A DNA stretch of 64,000 bases from Icerya purchasi (lineage: Eukaryota; Arthropoda; Insecta; Hemiptera; Monophlebidae), in NCBI GenBank assembly GCA_039619475.1, contig CM077115.1:299833756-299897755 (forward strand). The letters are read 5' to 3'. Below the pieces are notes generated by a model. That model searched no databases and had not been told where the DNA came from. It saw nothing but the letters and a program-made list of their open reading frames with translations. Positions 10,914 through 23,068 of this stretch are shown here, piece by piece. Each line of letters begins with the position of its first letter. The first letter of the stretch is position 1. The position numbers and the translations under genes are program-made.

Positions 10914-12570
10914 TTAAAAAGGTGTGGGGCCTATCCTTACTTCACAAGCTGCAGGAGTCCTTACGTATTCTGGAAAGTTCCTTATTAGAAATCCATCTTG
11001 TGATTGCTCCTTTAAAATCTTCATGTACTATTTTTACTTACCGCCCCTACAATCCAGCATTAATCAACGTATCGATCAATAACCTGCGTCTACCTTTTGT
11101 TACCTCCTTCCGATATTTAGGAATCTATCTCAATATTCGACTATCCTTCTCAGAACATATAAATTATCTTCATTCATCTACACTAAAACGGTTAAATATC
11201 TTTAAGGCTTTGTCGTCTTCCAATTGGGGCGGAAATCCTGTAGTACTCCTCATACTCTATAAATCTATTATCCGCTCTAAGTTTGATTACGGTAGTTTTC
11301 TTTACGGAAACGCATCCCAGTCTCTCCTCTCCAAACTGAATACAGTCCAAAATGCAGTCCTCCGCTTATGTCTCGGCGTTTTAAATTCCAGTCCTATTCC
11401 GGCGACCCTGGCTGAGTCTGGTGTTCCTCCCCTCTCCCTTCGTAGATACTATCTTGCCTACCGGTTCCTCATCAAGCGCCTTCCTATATCCTCAAATAAT
11501 CTTATTTATTCGTACTATTCCTTACTACAGGATTGGCGTTTTGCCTCTAGTAAAATCCCCATTCTCTCCCAGGTTTCCGCTCGTCTATTTAAGTTTGCTC
11601 CTCTTGTTATTTCTTTTGATAAACTCCCATATTTTCACTTCAATTTTTTTGACCTTATCCATCCTCCAACTCTGTTCTCCTTGCTCCTGGTTTAAAGTCT
11701 TTTCCCCCCTCATCATCTATTAACGAATTTAACCAGTTAGTAACATCGGCGTTCCCCGACCATATACTCGTCTATACTGATGGATCTAAAATGGCTCACG
11801 GGGCGGGTGCATCGATCTTCATTCCTGCGCTTAACCACTCAAATGTATTTAAATTACCATCATTCTGCTCTATTTACTACGCAGAGTCGTTTGCAATTCT
11901 ACGCGCCATTGAATTCGCTAGTTCTCTTACTGTCCAAACAAATTTTCTTTTGATATCTGACTCCAGAAGCGTTCGTGATTGTATTTCCTCTCCTTATATT
12001 CATCCTTCTTCGGACCCAGTCATCTTACATATTCGATCCTTAATTTTTGTCCTCTCTCGCTCACGTTCATTGCATATAAGATTCCTATGGGTCCCCAGTC
12101 ACGTTGGGATTCATGGTAATGAGAAGGCTGACTACCTTGCTCGTTCGGCTTTGGCTTCCGGGCGTCTTGTCCGACGATTTCCCTCCTCCGAATTGCTAAG
12201 TATAGCAAAAAAAATTCAATTTGAAAATTGGAAATCTTTGTATGGTCCTTCCTTTACAAATCCGCGGTCCTTATATTTGTCTATTCAATCCTTTCCACCC
12301 TCACACCCTTGGTTCCTGGACTTCCCACACCTTCGTCGTTCTACTATATCCTCTCTTTGTCGCCTTCGCTTTGGTCACAGTTATCTCCCTGCTTCTCTTT
12401 ATCGGTTTTATATTACTTCCCTTCCCCTCTGACCATTATGTGTAGATAACACACTCGATTGTGACGCTGATCACATTTTCTTTAGAGTGTGCATCTTTAT
12501 CTTCCGAAAGATTGGTACTATATTCAGATCTGCTATCCCTTAATACCCCCACGCCGCACTGTGCTTCCTT
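10914..12570 (+). pseudogene. I-like non-LTR ORF2 C-terminal half (copy 3)
   Basis: Same family and orientation as copies 1 and 2. The RT thumb (SFRYLGIYLNIRLSF, ~11,110; RSKFDYGSFLYGNA, ~11,275) is followed by a frameshift near 11,690. The RNase H domain retains all four acids: YTDGSK (~11,776), YAESFA (~11,878), ISDSRS (~11,960) and NEKADYL (~12,120). A second frameshift near 12,430 precedes the CDADHIFF Cys/His block. The copy ends near 12,570 without the family's gatgcgccc terminus, so its 3' end is lost. Confidence 0.8.
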
Positions 12571-12779
12571 AACTTCATCTATCCAGGGTCATTAATAACC
12601 AACAATGTAAGCTGCTTGCTGGACATAAAGCGCAGATTAGCCATGGCACGAAGTGCGGTTAACAGATTATCAAGAATTAAGTCTATCGAATAAGACGAAA
12701 TTGAATCTGATGAGCTGCTTAGTTTTCTCAATCGCAACAAACGCCGAGAAACCTGGACGCTCACTATTACAGACCTCAG
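12571..12779. other. Short unassigned stretch
   Basis: Nothing is recognised between copy 3 and the next fragment. Confidence 0.4.
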
Positions 12780-13170
12780 AAGAATAAACTTGTTCGAAAT
12801 GTCGGCATATAGAAGAATGCTAGAAATAACCGAGATGGATCAAATTAACAAATAAGTTTATAATTAACAAATTAAACGTACCGATGCGTATATCAGGAGT
12901 CATAAGAGTAAGGTTTCTCAGGTTCTTTAGACGTGACAAAAATTTGTTTGAACGCCAAATAATACTTGGAAAAATTAATGGGATAAGACCAAGCGGTAGA
13001 CCGCGGACACAATGAGTCAAGCAACTAAGGTCAATGACCAGGATGAATCTGCATGAAGCGCTATTAACTATCTAAGATGAAGTGGCCCGGAGAACTACTG
13101 TTAATGCTTAAATTTCATAATATCACTACTCCCTCTAGCGGGTAAAAGCGAAATGGATGGATGGCTCCAA
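12780..13170 (+). pseudogene. 3' end fragment of another non-LTR element
   Basis: Broken reading frames give RRMLEITEMDQIN (~12,810), then VRFLRFFRRDKNLFERQI (~12,910) and GKINGIRPSGRPRTQ (~12,970). This matches the conserved C-terminal tail seen after the RT of many endonuclease-RT elements: rrmLrI.w.D, then G+...GrRPrGRPrtrW. It ends in atggatggatggc. The clade cannot be fixed from this fragment alone. Confidence 0.6.
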
Positions 13171-14004
13171 AACATAGAGACCTAAGATAAAAACGAGCAT
13201 AATAGTCTACAATATATAGATAGTTAAGATAGATAGATAGCTGTTATATAGAGCGTATATCCACATTTTATTAATTAGTTGCATTTAGTCTTTCTTAATG
13301 TAAGAAAATCGAGAAAAGCGGAATGGCGAAAGCCATTAAGCTAATTGCAAAGCAATTCTAAAAATGACACTAAGATTGTCGGGTTAATAAAAAATACCCA
13401 ATACCGCTGCGTGCGCTCTGCAATACATTAGGTTGTACATAGCATAACTTTAGCATACAATTCAATGCGACATCATCATTTTCGTCTAACAAATACACCC
13501 AGTGATAATATTCGCCAACAACAATGTCGTGCAAAGTTAACCAGCAAGCATCTGAAGAACAAAAAAACTCTAATTCAACTTCACACCGTGGACACGAAAT
13601 TAGCTTAATACGTGTCTCATTTATAAACCTAATTACGAAGAATAAGAACGGTCCCTCTCGATATGAACGACTTAACTAAAAACGTATTAGAAAACCACTC
13701 AAGTACTCGTAGTAGAATCCTCTTGGTTAACTATTCTCTTCCCCGTGCGATGCGGCTTCAAGGTCGCATCGATATCATTAGCCAAAATGTAATAAGTAAT
13801 GTAAAATAAAATCGCACACTCATTAAACACATAGATATATCAAAATTTGAAAATATTAAAATATAAAAACACCGATTCTAGTTCGGGATATTTAATTCAT
13901 CTTCATGGTGTATATTAAAAATAAGGAAAATTAAAACTAACAATAATAAGTCCGTCGACAATTGATAAACGGTATGGTACTCAACATTATCTAATACATA
14001 ACTT
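13171..14004. other. AT-rich non-coding stretch
   Basis: Low-complexity AT-rich DNA with short TAGATAG runs near 13,215. A small imperfect hairpin, cgatgcggc...gtcgcatcg, lies near 13,747. No gene is recognised. Confidence 0.5.
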
Positions 14005-15082
14005 AATATTAAAAGATTAAGTGAACTGGAGGTATTTCTAAATATCAATAGAATTGATATAGCTTTGATATCTGAAACACACTGGACTATTAGAAATTCT
14101 TATAAACTTCAGGGATATGTAATATATCATACTCCTCATCCTGATGGTGGAGCACACGGCGGATCAGCTGTAATTATTAAGCAATGTATCCGGCATTTTA
14201 TTCAACCGGAATATTGTGAGACTTTTGTACAAGCAACTTGCATAGCTGTTGTACAGAGTAATACAATTCTCAGTGTAGCATCCGCTTACTTTCCACCTAA
14301 ACATCTCTTGAAACAACCACAATATGAACAGTTTCTTCAACATTTTGGAAACCGATTTATTATTGGAGGTGATTTCAATGCCAAGCATGAGGCATGGGGA
14401 TCTTCCTCAGCCAACAGAAGAAATCCCAGTCCTGCTCATGGAAAAGGAAAAGAGTTATTGAAGGCATTGCGCAATAATCACAGTTCTTTTATATCTGCAA
14501 GAAAGCCAACATACTGGCCAACAGATAGAAGGAAAAAACCTGACCTAATTGACTTTTTCATTATAAAAGGAATTTTGCAACTAGTTTTGTATTAGCTGAA
14601 AACCTAATAGATCTATCATCAGATCATACGCCAGTATTACTAACAATAAGTACAACTGTCATACAAAAAAAAAGGAAGGCTCTAACAAACAAAGCTACAG
14701 ATTGGAGCCGATTTCGTGAGGAACTGGATCAAAGAATTGAGCTGAACATACGGCTTAAAACCCCCTATGAATTAGAAGTGCAAACATCTAGCTTCATAAA
14801 AGCTATCCAGGAGGCAGCTCAGGTTGCTACTCCACAACCAAAGAATGACAAATATCAAGAAATTGTCTATCCACTTGAAATTCGTAATAAGATAGCAGAG
14901 CGACGGAAAGCTCGCAGAAAGTGGCATAACACACGATCACCATATGATAAGAATAAATTTAATAATATTAACAATCAACTTCGGTGTCTTATTAAGAAGG
15001 TTAGAATAAAGACGTATAAAGCTTTCTTAGAGGAACTCAGTCCTTATGATTTGATATTGTGTCGTCATTTACGAACGTACTA
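14005..15082 (+). pseudogene. Jockey-type apurinic endonuclease domain fragment
   Basis: This is the N-terminal endonuclease of a Jockey-type ORF2, whose role is to nick target DNA for target-primed reverse transcription. An open stretch from about 14,011 to 14,595 shows IALISETHW (catalytic Glu), GGSAVIIK, IIGGDFNAKHEAWGS (catalytic Asp/Asn) and a KPDLIDFFI block. After a frameshift near 14,590 the LSSDHTPVLLTI block carries the Asp-His pair. The basic endonuclease-RT linker follows (to ~15,082), and the RT is absent. The first residues read through the frame without an ATG, so the 5' end is missing too. Confidence 0.8.
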
Positions 15083-15129
15083 GTATTGGAACGCTGGATT
15101 TAATAAAAAATATGGAAATAGACTAATTC

Positions 15130-15900
15130 AAAATCAAATTAATTTAACCTGTGGTACGGATGAATGTGTTTATGTTTAATAAAAGGATTTATAAGCAAGA
15201 AGAAGGTGCGGCAATAGGTTCACGCCTAGCGCCGATTTTTGCAAATGCCTTTATGGAAAATTTAGAAAATAAAATTGTTCAAAAATGAACACTGAAGTTA
15301 TGGAGACGGTATGTGGACCATACGTTTGTGATATGAGAACATGGAAGGAATAAAATACCGTAGTTCCTCTCAGATTTAAAGAATTTTTTACCAGAACACA
15401 AAGTTCACCGTGGAAGAGGAAAAGAATGGCACGTTGTGTTTTTGGATGTGTTAGTTGAAAGGACATTGGGAACGTAAATACTTTAGTTTTTCGCAAACCT
15501 ACCCACAACAACAAATATTTGCATAAATTGACCGAGCTAAAAGTTCGGTTTATTTAGAACATTGATAGGAAGGGCAAACAGAGTATGCAATAAGGAAAAT
15601 ATTGAAATGGAGATGGTAAATACAAAAAATGCCATGGTGGAAAATGGATACGAAGAAAACGAAGCGAAACGATTAGTTAATAAATTTCGAGAAGTTCAAA
15701 TAAGAAACGAAAGAAAAGAAAACAGAAATGATGAGTTCATTGCAAACGTTGTGTTGCCTTACATTAAAAATGTTACAGATAGAGTTGGCCCGATTTTAAG
15801 AAAAAACTAAATTAGACCAAAATTTGGAGTAAATAGGAAAATAAAATTTTTTTTAAAGAATAGCAAAGGGGACATGTCACAATTGTATGCGCCGGTTGTC
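15130..15900 (+). pseudogene. Penelope-like reverse transcriptase relic
   Basis: The blocks are those of Penelope-like RTs: YKQEEGAAIGSRLAPIFAN (~15,196), RYVDHTFVI (~15,309; the expected Asp-Asp pair is now Asp-His), VFLDVLVERTLGT (~15,440), FRKPTHNNKYLHK (~15,490) and RANRVCNKENIEMEMV. The last begins an open stretch at 15,562-15,810 ending in VLPYIKNVTDRVGPILRKN. Stops and frameshifts interrupt the catalytic region. No GIY-YIG domain remains. It is a different subfamily from the copy at 38-39 kb. Confidence 0.75.
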
Positions 15901-16369
15901 TATTAAATTATTCCTTGATCGTGTGGTTTGCGACAAACTGGAAGAGCTATACATTGTTATGTTTTGATGTGAATTGTCTATCTGCTGACTGATTGTTGCA
16001 GATAGATAAGAGTGTGAGTAGCACAGCTAGCAGCGAAGAACTGTGTTAGCCGATTAGCGGTTAATTGTTTAGTTTTTACCGTTGCTCGATTCGTGTTCTA
16101 GCAGTTTGTTTAGGATTCCACAGAATTATCATGGATAATATTTCAATTTCTAAGAAGGATTAACGAAAGAACATGTTACTAATGAACTAGTGCGGTCGTG
16201 TGTTTCTACGTTCGTCTTTGTGCATTATTATCTTATCTTATAGTTTGCGTTATTGAGTGAAACTTTTTTTGTTGTTCTTTTTTATGAGCAACTATTTGTA
16301 TCATTGTGCTATTAAATAATCACGAATAAACGCGGAAATGAAAGCAATCGGCTCAGTCCGATTGCTAAT
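15901..16369 (+). other. Probable 5' leader of the ORF1-bearing element
   Basis: No coding motif is present. The stretch directly precedes the gag-like ORF1 at 16,370 and is compositionally unlike the Penelope relic upstream. Its assignment as a 5' untranslated region is by position only. Confidence 0.35.
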
Positions 16370-17645
16370 ATGGTTCAAAATTCTTCCCCTCAAATCTTAC
16401 CTTCCCATCCTTCATCCTCAAAACCTCCTTCCAACTCAACTCCGTCGTACTCTCAAGTTACAAAAAGCAAAATTACTCCACCAACAATGTTCAAAGTATC
16501 GTTTTCAACTGCACACTAAACTATAAACTCAGTGATTGCCTCATCACCATTAAATATCTCGTTGGAGGTCCTCTTAATGTCACTGCAGCTGCTATAGAGT
16601 AAGTCGTAACAGAATTATTGTTCATCTAAAAGATTCCTCGTTAGTAGAGACGTGTATGATCGAACATGGCGATTTCAAAATCGAAGACAACTTCATTAAA
16701 TGCAGAAGACAAAAGACTCCAGCCAAACAAATAATCTCTAATGTCCCGTCAACGTTGCCGAACAAAATTTTACAAGATTACGTCGTAAATAAATTAAAAC
16801 CGGAAATCACATCTCATATCGCCATACTAAGAGTTAATCCATATAATCAACTGTTTAGTCATATCATTAGCTGGCGAAGACAGGCCTGTAATATCGAAGA
16901 AGCTAACTTACCTGGATCATTTATTCTAGACTACGCAAATTCTTCTCACAGAATCTTCATTACATTCGACGACTTCACTTGTTTCAAGTGTAAATCAAAG
17001 GGTCATCGAGTCGAAGATTGTACTATCGAGCTGATAATTCTGAAAATGGCATTCAAAGAGAAATTAGAGCACCAATTTCTCAAGCAGAAGAATAGGGAAA
17101 AACTGCAATTGAGCACTTCCCACCCCTTTATCACAAAAAATCGCAGCCATTCACTTCATCCTTATCAGGTAACTTTTCATCGTTATCGAAATTGGTGATA
17201 CTCACCCACACCTACAGAAACGATAGAGCGAAAAAAGAAAAAAAGCGTGAAAAAACAAAAACTTAAAAATTCCAATAATCTTTCAGATGAATCTGATGGT
17301 CTTTCATCTGATACAGGAACTGAGTCTCTGAGCACTCTCAAAAAGGTTCTAAAACATTTCCAGGCAACAATTAACGAAAAATTCAAAGCAAACGAGTATC
17401 CGCTCTCGGCCACTAACTTCACTTTATGTATGGACATGTCTGAAGGAAAATCTGCTCTGGAAATTCAATCAATTCTTGCTGACGAATTTAAAATTCCTAG
17501 CGATTCGATGATCATAATGTTGGCTGAACTTTACCTTTCCATAAAGGATAGATCCACAAAAGTGCACCTAACCAAGATTCAGGAAAAGCTAAAAGGATTG
17601 CGGAACTCCAGAAATCTTACGACTAAAGCCCAACCAGCTCCTTAG
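16370..17645 (+). pseudogene. Non-LTR ORF1 (gag-like) with CCHC knuckle
   Basis: ORF1 proteins bind element RNA in ribonucleoprotein particles. The frame starts at ATG 16,370 with a Pro/Ser-rich N-terminus (SSPQILPSHPSSSKPPSN), then shifts frame. It continues at 16,656-17,198 with a domain ending in CFKCKSKGHRVEDC, a textbook CX2CX4HX4C zinc knuckle at about 16,980-17,020. A second shift leads to 17,247-17,645, a charged, Ser-rich C-terminal region of 132 codons. At least two frameshifts make it a pseudogene. An ORF2 start follows directly, which is the normal layout of I-like elements. Confidence 0.7.
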
Positions 17646-17689
17646 GAAATATCTATTTTTTTCCTCAAATGTGAACGAGATATGGATAG

Positions 17690-17812
17690 ACCTCAAATAT
17701 ATATCAGCTGGAACTGTAAACGGTGTTTGTTTATAGGCATCTAGAAGATCTCAAATTAATCCAGTCTATTTATGATCCAACTATAATTTCGGTACAACCA
17801 GGGACCTTGAGC
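17690..17812 (+). pseudogene. ORF2 start: endonuclease N-terminus
   Basis: Short broken frames read YISWNC (~17,702) and then, in another frame, PTIISVQPGT (~17,778). These match the opening of I-type endonucleases: iisWNcnG, then dP.iisvQ. Homology stops at about 17,812, where a different element begins. Confidence 0.5.
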
Positions 17813-18790
17813 TCAGGGGAACGGGCGCGTCCACAGGCGGCGGATAGTGGAATGACCATCAGATATGATGGTTAGCTGCGAATAAGTTTCGTAAGAAACA
17901 AATAAGCAGTCGCGGACCATGAGCGGCTATTGGTGGAAAGTCTCAAGTAGACGATTCCAATAGTGGCAGGACAATGAATTGCGCGGGCGTGGAGGGGTAA
18001 TTTGAGAAGCTACCTGATAAAACTCTACATAAGTCTGTTAACCAACTCATCCTCGGCGCGTGGAGGCTGCCGTATAAGTCTCCGTTGCTACTTTCTCAGT
18101 AGCAAGCTGCTGCCTTACAGTTTGAGTTTTTACTCAAAGGCTAGGGTGTCACCCCGAAATAGTGACCACTTCCTTGTCCTTCCTCTCTTTAATTCTTATC
18201 TCTAGTCTCTTGTTATTTCCATTCACCATTAAACCTTTGTCTGGCTCAGTCGTCGCGGAACTCTCCGTGCCACTGATCAAGTCTTGCAAAGCTGGGTAAT
18301 GGCGGAATCAACTACGCTCTGGTTCCCTCATTCTTTCCACTACTACTAAATTTTCTTTTCTTATCCTTCCCCTTGTGCATAAATCCCGTTCTATATTCTA
18401 TATACGTGCCCTCTCCTTCTTCTTTTCTCCTACTGCACGTGTTACTTTTTCCTTTTATTTCCTTCTTATTCCTTTTTCTTTCTCAAGAGTCCCACGGCGA
18501 CAAGATGAAAGTGGTGGTAGCAGGTTTGGTGAACTGGAAGCTATCAAAATAATTGGAAATCTCTCGTAGCAAAAGGCCTTCAAGGCTTAAATGATAATAT
18601 TACTACAAACGCTGGAAAGAAAAAAACAGCTCAAAATGTTTCTTATTTAGGCACAGCCACTACTTTTATCTGCAACATTTGTGGAAAGGTCTGCGGTGCC
18701 AGGATTGGCTTGATAAGCTATCTAAGGACTCATCAATAAAAGACGGGAATCCATACTCAGAATCGAGGGGATATCATCATCATCATAATA
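17813..18790 (+). mobile_element. Deleted non-LTR-like element with C-terminal zinc finger and (ATC)n tail
   Basis: A GC-richer leader (gggcgcgtccacaggcgg, ~17,822) is joined to the very end of a coding region. Residues FICNICGKVCGARIGLISY (18,670-18,726) followed by LRTHQ and a stop (18,737-18,739) match the C..CGr.C.SRIGL.SH.R.H finger found at the C-terminus of some endonuclease-RT elements; the first His is now Tyr. The element ends in gatatcatcatcatcat (18,768-18,785), a simple-sequence tail usual for such elements. The middle (endonuclease and RT) is missing, so it is an internally deleted copy. Confidence 0.55.
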
Positions 18791-18838
18791 GCTCTGTAAG
18801 AAACACATCATAAGAATAACCAAACCTTATATCTTCCG

Positions 18839-19003
18839 AACTACAATATCATATCTTCAAACTACTCTTCGAACTGGGCATCTGGAGGAGTGAGTTTAGC
18901 CGTTAAAAGTGCAACTACTGTTAAATTACATTCAAGATTTGAAACATCGAAAACCGACTATGAAGTAAAAATTGAAAATTTGACTGAAGGCATATTAAAT
19001 TAA
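18839..19003 (+). pseudogene. Endonuclease fragment of a CR1/Jockey-type element
   Basis: A 54-codon open stretch ending in a stop reads SSNWASGGVSLAVKS in its middle. This resembles the GGGvalavk strand of the AP-type endonuclease. It starts and ends abruptly. Confidence 0.4.
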
Positions 19004-19677
19004 AGAAATATTGGTATAATTTTCAGTTGCAACCGTTAGTGCCTAATCGAATTCGGCTTGACTTAAGCGATATGTACTATCTTATTCCATTTCCTGATTT
19101 CTGATCTGCAGTTGTTGTCTAGTCGGGCATCTACATACATGCAGAGTGCTAGAAAAATGGACAAAGACATGTATAAAAAACTTCCGTTTATTGAATTTTT
19201 AAACTGTCAATTAAGTTAAAAACTAGATACGTAGCAGAAGAGAAAGTAATAACTTGAAGACAAGTAACAATCATATAACATCCTCGCTGTGTGCACTTCC
19301 GGCTCTCTGAAACTCATCTTTCCAGATGAAGGTTTCTTTAATAACTATTCCAAACAAATCCGTTCAACAACGCATTTATATTCTTGTAATTTTTGTTATG
19401 AAATATCTACTTTGATAAGAAAAAAGTAACGTTTTTAAACCTTATATACAGCGTATTAGTAGGTACATTATTCTTCTGCCAAAGATAATGTGAAAATAAC
19501 AGTTTCCAGATCACTGTTGTCCTTTTGTAATATTCTTTTTTAATGTTGTATTTAAACGCTTTTATTTAGAATATTACATCATTATCATAATTGCGTATTT
19601 GTGAATAGTTTTCAGTTTAACGACTTTTTTCAAAAAAAAAAAAAAATAATAAAAAATTATTATTGGTTTAAAAAAAA
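19004..19677. other. AT-rich non-coding stretch
   Basis: Low-complexity AT-rich DNA; no feature is supported. A homopolymer A run sits at about 19,630-19,676. Confidence 0.5.
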
Positions 19678-19905
19678 ATGAGCCGTAACGGCCATCAGTA
19701 TCCATGTCCCGCAGAAAGTTTGCAGCACTACCCAGACTCTGTAGAGGACACAGCAATATGCTCTGAATATTTGTTAGAAAAAACATCTCCTCCCTCCGCC
19801 TGTCCCATATGCAATTCCCAGATTTCACCAACTGCTGAACACATTCTGGAACATCGTCTTCTTGCAGGTATCTCCAACTTACCTCAGTTGCATTGTCAAA
19901 CGAAC
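19678..19905 (+). pseudogene. C-terminal Cys/His fragment of a non-LTR ORF2
   Basis: The frame contains SACPICNSQISPTAEHILEH (19,795-19,854). This matches the CP.C....t.eHIL..C motif located downstream of the RT in CR1/Jockey/I-type elements. The last Cys is replaced (EHRLL). No other domain is present. Confidence 0.45.
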
Positions 19906-20080
19906 TAAAACATGTCCAAGATATTCTACACTACATCAAAACGGCTAAGCTGGTAAAATACTTCTAAACCTGCACTGATCCATGTGCTGTAATAATTTCG
20001 GCAATTACACATAGCACATGGACCATATGTAAAACGAAAAAAAAAAGACAATCGGAAACAAATTATCCGTATTAAAAAAC

Positions 20081-21500
20081 ATGAATGACGATATAATAAA
20101 AGTTGATGAAAAATTAAATCTAATTTCAAATTACTTTAATGATTTTTTCAGGGATAATGTAAGTGACTTATTGAATTCCACGCCTAACACTAACGTTCAT
20201 GATAGGAGTCTACCCGAGTGCAATAGATCTAATTGTTCTTCTTTCACCTTCCTTAACTTCACCACTGACAGAGTGAAATATGCAATTATATCACTGTTAA
20301 ACAAATGCTCATTTAGTGCAAATGGTATACATCAATAAGATTAATACGGGAAAATTTTAATTCATTTGTTCAGACACTTACTTATTTGTTTAACGAATTG
20401 ATTATCCGGATGTTCTAAAGTTAGAGGTTATTACTACTACATATAAAAATGGGAATAAAACATTAACTTTAAATTATAGTCCTATATACATTTTGTCATG
20501 TATCAGTAAACCTTTTGGGAAATGTTTTAAAATTAAAGTATTCAATTTTTTAAATAGTACCCATTTTCTTAGTGATAAACAGTTCGGGTTCTTGCCTGCG
20601 AGGTGCGCTGACGATGCTCTTCATAGTCATATTTTCTACATATCTGAAAATTTCGTTGAAGGAAGATTAGTTGTGGCAATTTATTTTGACATCAAAAAAA
20701 GGCATTTGATACTGTTAATCCGGAAATTTTATTACGTAAGCTATATTCCGCTGGATTCGGGGGTTCGATATTTTAATTGCTTGAAAGTGTACTTATCAAA
20801 CAGAAGATATGTTACAAAAATAAATGGTATATGCAACAACGAAGGTTCACAATATTTCGATGTTTCACAAGATAGCATCATAGCACCCATATTGTTTCTG
20901 ATTTACATTAATGGCCTTTGCAATCCGAATGTAGAGGGGAAGCTAATTATCTACGCAGATGACACGGTCTTGTTAGTAAACTGCCGTTATTCATCAATTT
21001 TAGGAAAACTATCTGAAAGTGAGACTGATTCAATTGTAAACAGGGTGAATAGGAATTAGTATTGAATACAAATAAAACTAAATGTATACTATATTGCCTT
21101 AAATCGAGTGAGAAATGGAGTCAATCTTATATAAAGCTAAAACTATCCAATAATACTATAATTGAAAGAGTACATGAAATAAAATATCTAGGAATACTAT
21201 TCAAGCACAAGTTGACTTGCTGTAAGTATTCATTATATTTAACTGGTAAATTAAGCGTATTAAATTATCTACTCTATCATTCACAAAAGCACTTTTCACC
21301 TCAACACATACATCGTTTATATTTGTTTTTGAATCAATAAATTCTTGCTTATGAAATAAATTTCTGTGGGAGAGCAGCTAAATATCACATCAAACCTGTA
21401 ACCAATTTACAAAATTCAATGTTCAACATAATACGGCTTGGTAATAACAATGAAAATAATTACAACATTATAGAAATGCTATACAAAATAATTTTGTTAA
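20081..21500 (+). pseudogene. CR1-like reverse transcriptase with YADD
   Basis: This is a decayed RT of a CR1/Jockey-type element. An N-terminal linker (20,081-20,335, KLNLISNYFNDFF) is followed by a frameshift. Then come ISKPFGKCFKIKVFNFL (~20,500), LSDKQFGFLPARCADDALHS (~20,570) and motif A FDIKK, where an A-run near 20,694-20,700 shifts the frame before AFDTVN. The D-S-IIAPILFLIYINGLC block (~20,870) precedes an intact YADDTVLL box (~20,952). The thumb HEIKYLGILFKHKLT (21,170-21,215) lies in the next open stretch. No endonuclease or full C-terminus is seen. Confidence 0.8.
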
Positions 21501-21619
21501 ATTTTCATATAAAAAATAAGCGTAAACAATCTAATTATTCAAATCTGATTTAATACTTTTAATAAAAATATATGCCATCATATAAAAATAAATATAAAGA
21601 TATATATATATATGTATAT

Positions 21620-21870
21620 GTCGTCGCGTTTGGCCTAGTGACTAGAGCGCTTGACTTCCGATCCAGAGATCTTGGGTTTGATATCGAGCGATGACAATCA
21701 TATGCGACGCTAGTTTCACACACAGCAGTATAGCACTCATTTGGGCTGCATCTGTAGCGCGATAACAAGCGACTATAGTCAGTTCCGAATGCAGTCGTGC
21801 GAGTGCGCTAGCGTCGCATGGAAATATTCAGGCGGCGAACAATCGTATCAACGTGAGTAAAGGCCAGTCG
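21620..21870 (+). mobile_element. tRNA-derived SINE (head 21,620-21,695)
   Basis: The first 76 nt look like a decayed tRNA. gtcgtcgc at the 5' end can pair with gcgatgac at 21,688-21,695. A pol III A box (TGGCCTAGTGA, 21,631-21,641) and B box (GGTTTGATATC, 21,675-21,685) are 33 nt apart. The anticodon arm region resembles arthropod tRNA-Arg. The body downstream resembles 9841-9915 (shared cagttcc and ctagcgt-gcatg phrases), which fits a dispersed SINE family. The B box has drifted and a (TA)n run precedes the head. Confidence 0.5.
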
Positions 21871-22984
21871 TTTTGGTTTGTCTCGCCATTTAGGCTTTCT
21901 CATGTTGTCGGCAGCATGGAAGCTAGGCTGCGATCCTGCTTACGTGATTCTCAGTTGCGCAGCTGTCTATCCCCTAATTCTTCTCCAAATTAGAAAATAG
22001 TCTCATACTCTAAATTGGGTGAGATAGACGACGATATACATATATACTGAGGGACAATCTATTTCATACAAATTAAAATACATATTTGAAATTATGATTT
22101 AAAAACTCACTAACAGATTAAATGTATAATGTATCGTATCGTGAATATCTTTCTATAGAGTGGCGTGTACATGTACTTACTACATGTATATATTATACAT
22201 GGGACGCAGGTTGTTGTAATTAGAGTCATCTTCTCTAGTCAGTAGTCACTCGACCGTCATATGGTGCTATCCCCACCGGCGGAGAAACGAAACAACAACC
22301 AGATGAGTTTCGTACATCCACGTCGCGCAGGGTGGTAATTTTCTATTCGGCGGGCTTAGCGCTGATTAGAAAAGCAAAATCGGAACTCACAACATACGCT
22401 GATAGGAAAACGGAAGGAGGTTCACTTGCCGATGGTGATCATACTAATAAATACCGTTAAACTAACAGTTGCGTAACAACTGCAGACTATCATCAACTCG
22501 TTCGTGACAATGTGCCCCAGTCGGATTGTGAATATCAATCTAGAACGAGCAGGCGAGTATTCGGCGCCTTAAAACGGGGTCTTATTGGCTAAGGGAGACA
22601 ATCCTGACAGAAAACCAGCGGAAGGCAAAGGGAAACCACCGCTGTACAAATCCCTGGTAAAACCTTATGAATAGACAAAGACAAAGCAAAACAAGCAGTC
22701 ATGAAGGCGCTCAACAGAACGGAGTCGGACAAGGTAGGAGAGGACACAAGAGCGGGGCCTCCAAGACCTTCAGCAAGCGAAACCCCCGCACTATCAACAT
22801 GAAAGCGGGAAGCAGGAAGCGTGAACCAAGAAGAGGACGGAATCAGCTAAGCTGTATCAGGTAATCTTTTTTTTTAGTCCTGGCCGTATTATATTTTTTT
22901 TTATATATTTTTTTTTTCTTTTGTATTTTTCATTCATGTTTTAACAATAATTTCGTAATAATATTAATACTCGTTAATGGTAAA
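21871..22984. other. Mixed non-coding stretch, possible 5' leader of an unidentified element
   Basis: AT-rich up to about 22,200, then GC-richer. The phrase cagcgg...ccgctg (about 22,616-22,644) forms a 6-bp stem. Short Arg/Lys-rich open frames at 22,667-22,864 have no recognised domain. T-rich runs follow at 22,866-22,925 up to the start of the gypsy element. Confidence 0.4.
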
Positions 22985-23068
22985 TTTATTTTTTTTGCGG
23001 CCAGGACAAATTTAAGGGGATTTTCCGCTCGGGAATTTAACGTTCGTCTATTTTACCCTGCCTGAAGG

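Noticed and set aside
21620..21695. Functional tRNA gene
   Set aside because: The B box is mutated, the stems are imperfect and the body continues into repeat-like DNA; a SINE head fits better.
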